Below the pieces are notes generated by a model. That model saw nothing but the letters and a program-made list of their open reading frames with translations. It ran no database searches and had not been told where the DNA came from. Source: Stenotrophomonas sp. (lineage in GTDB: Bacteria > Pseudomonadota > Gammaproteobacteria > Xanthomonadales > Xanthomonadaceae). From it: a DNA stretch of 24,807 nucleotides. Where the stretch lies: the NCBI GenBank assembly GCA_003484865.1, contig DMZT01000219.1, forward strand, positions 1 through 24,807. Reading direction: 5' to 3'. This document shows, in pieces, positions 24,686-24,807 of the stretch (its first letter is position 1; each line of letters begins with the position of its first letter). Made by a program: the position numbers and the translations under genes.

Positions 24686-24807
24686 ATGAGCCTGCATCCC
24701 AAACTCCATGCCATCACCGAGCGCATCGTCCAGCGCAGCGTCGCCTCGCGCGCCGCGTACCTGGCCGGTGTCGACGCGGCGCTGCGCGACGGTCCGTTCC
24801 GTTCGCG
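24686..24807 (+). CDS. edd: 6-phosphogluconate dehydratase, N-terminal fragment
   Basis: The window ends inside this gene after about 40 codons. The visible N-terminus (MSLHPKLHAITERIVQRSVA, then SRAAYLAGVDAALRDG) matches Edd, which dehydrates 6-phosphogluconate to KDPG in the Entner-Doudoroff pathway. It is 45 bp after pgl on the same strand, in a common zwf-glk-pgl-edd order, and eda would be expected next. Only a weak ribosome site is visible. The truncation is due to the window edge. Confidence 0.88.
   Translation, partial: MSLHPKLHAITERIVQRSVASRAAYLAGVDAALRDGPFRS

Noticed and set aside
23399..24709. 436-codon minus-strand ORF opposite glk, pgl and the edd start
   Set aside because: Antisense shadow across three adjacent coupled genes.

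Overview
The window is GC-rich chromosomal DNA of a gammaproteobacterium in the Xanthomonadaceae, most likely Stenotrophomonas. That reading rests on protein style (for example an FtsY with a long Pro/Ala/Val-rich N-terminus), on gene order (mutY-yggX, sdhCDAB-sdhE, zwf-glk-pgl-edd), and above all on many short hairpins that end in the tetranucleotide GTAG, the hallmark of the Stenotrophomonas REP family called SMAG. I see no phage, transposase, CRISPR array, rRNA or tRNA. It is mostly a housekeeping region whose unusual content sits between the genes.

Layout. 1-5720: upp on the plus strand, then minus-strand genes: an MBL-fold hydrolase, ggt (with a clear terminator) overlapping a 2[4Fe-4S] ferredoxin gene, a small lipoprotein gene, and coaD-rsmD. 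5721-6166: a gene-free gap with a GTAG REP, a 116-bp composite inverted repeat and a good sigma-32 promoter for htpG. 6167-11646: htpG, a minus-strand miniature flagellar-rod-like gene, ftsY, and the mutY-yggX pair. 11655-12255: REP copies and a lipoprotein gene whose stop codon lies inside a REP. 12361-18956: a long leftward block read as [SDHAF4-like]-sdhC-sdhD-sdhA-sdhB-sdhE-ygfX-lolC-lolD, driven by a near-consensus sigma-70 promoter at 18928-18956. 18946-19815: ygfZ, divergent, with its GTG start inside that promoter. 19816-20031: a REP pair enclosing an 18-bp tandem array. 20032-21123: an orphan CUT1-type sugar-transport ATPase gene. 21451-24807: zwf-glk-pgl and the start of edd, the upper Entner-Doudoroff pathway.

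How the genes work together. The sdh block groups the four succinate dehydrogenase subunits with two assembly factors: an SDHAF4/DUF1674 protein at its head and the flavinylation factor SdhE after sdhB. The iron-sulfur repair protein YgfZ is divergent from it. zwf, glk and pgl are joined by ATGA stop/start overlaps and turn glucose into 6-phosphogluconate, the substrate of Edd. A LacI-family-like operator overlaps the -35 box of a predicted promoter for the ATPase gene, suggesting sugar-responsive control of uptake next to catabolism.

I found no wholly new system. The best leads are the SDHAF4-like gene with its promoter, the operator at 21256-21269, the composite repeats, the minimal rod-like protein, and a 44-codon ORF filling the sdhA-sdhB gap. 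All calls come from reading the sequence; no database search was run.
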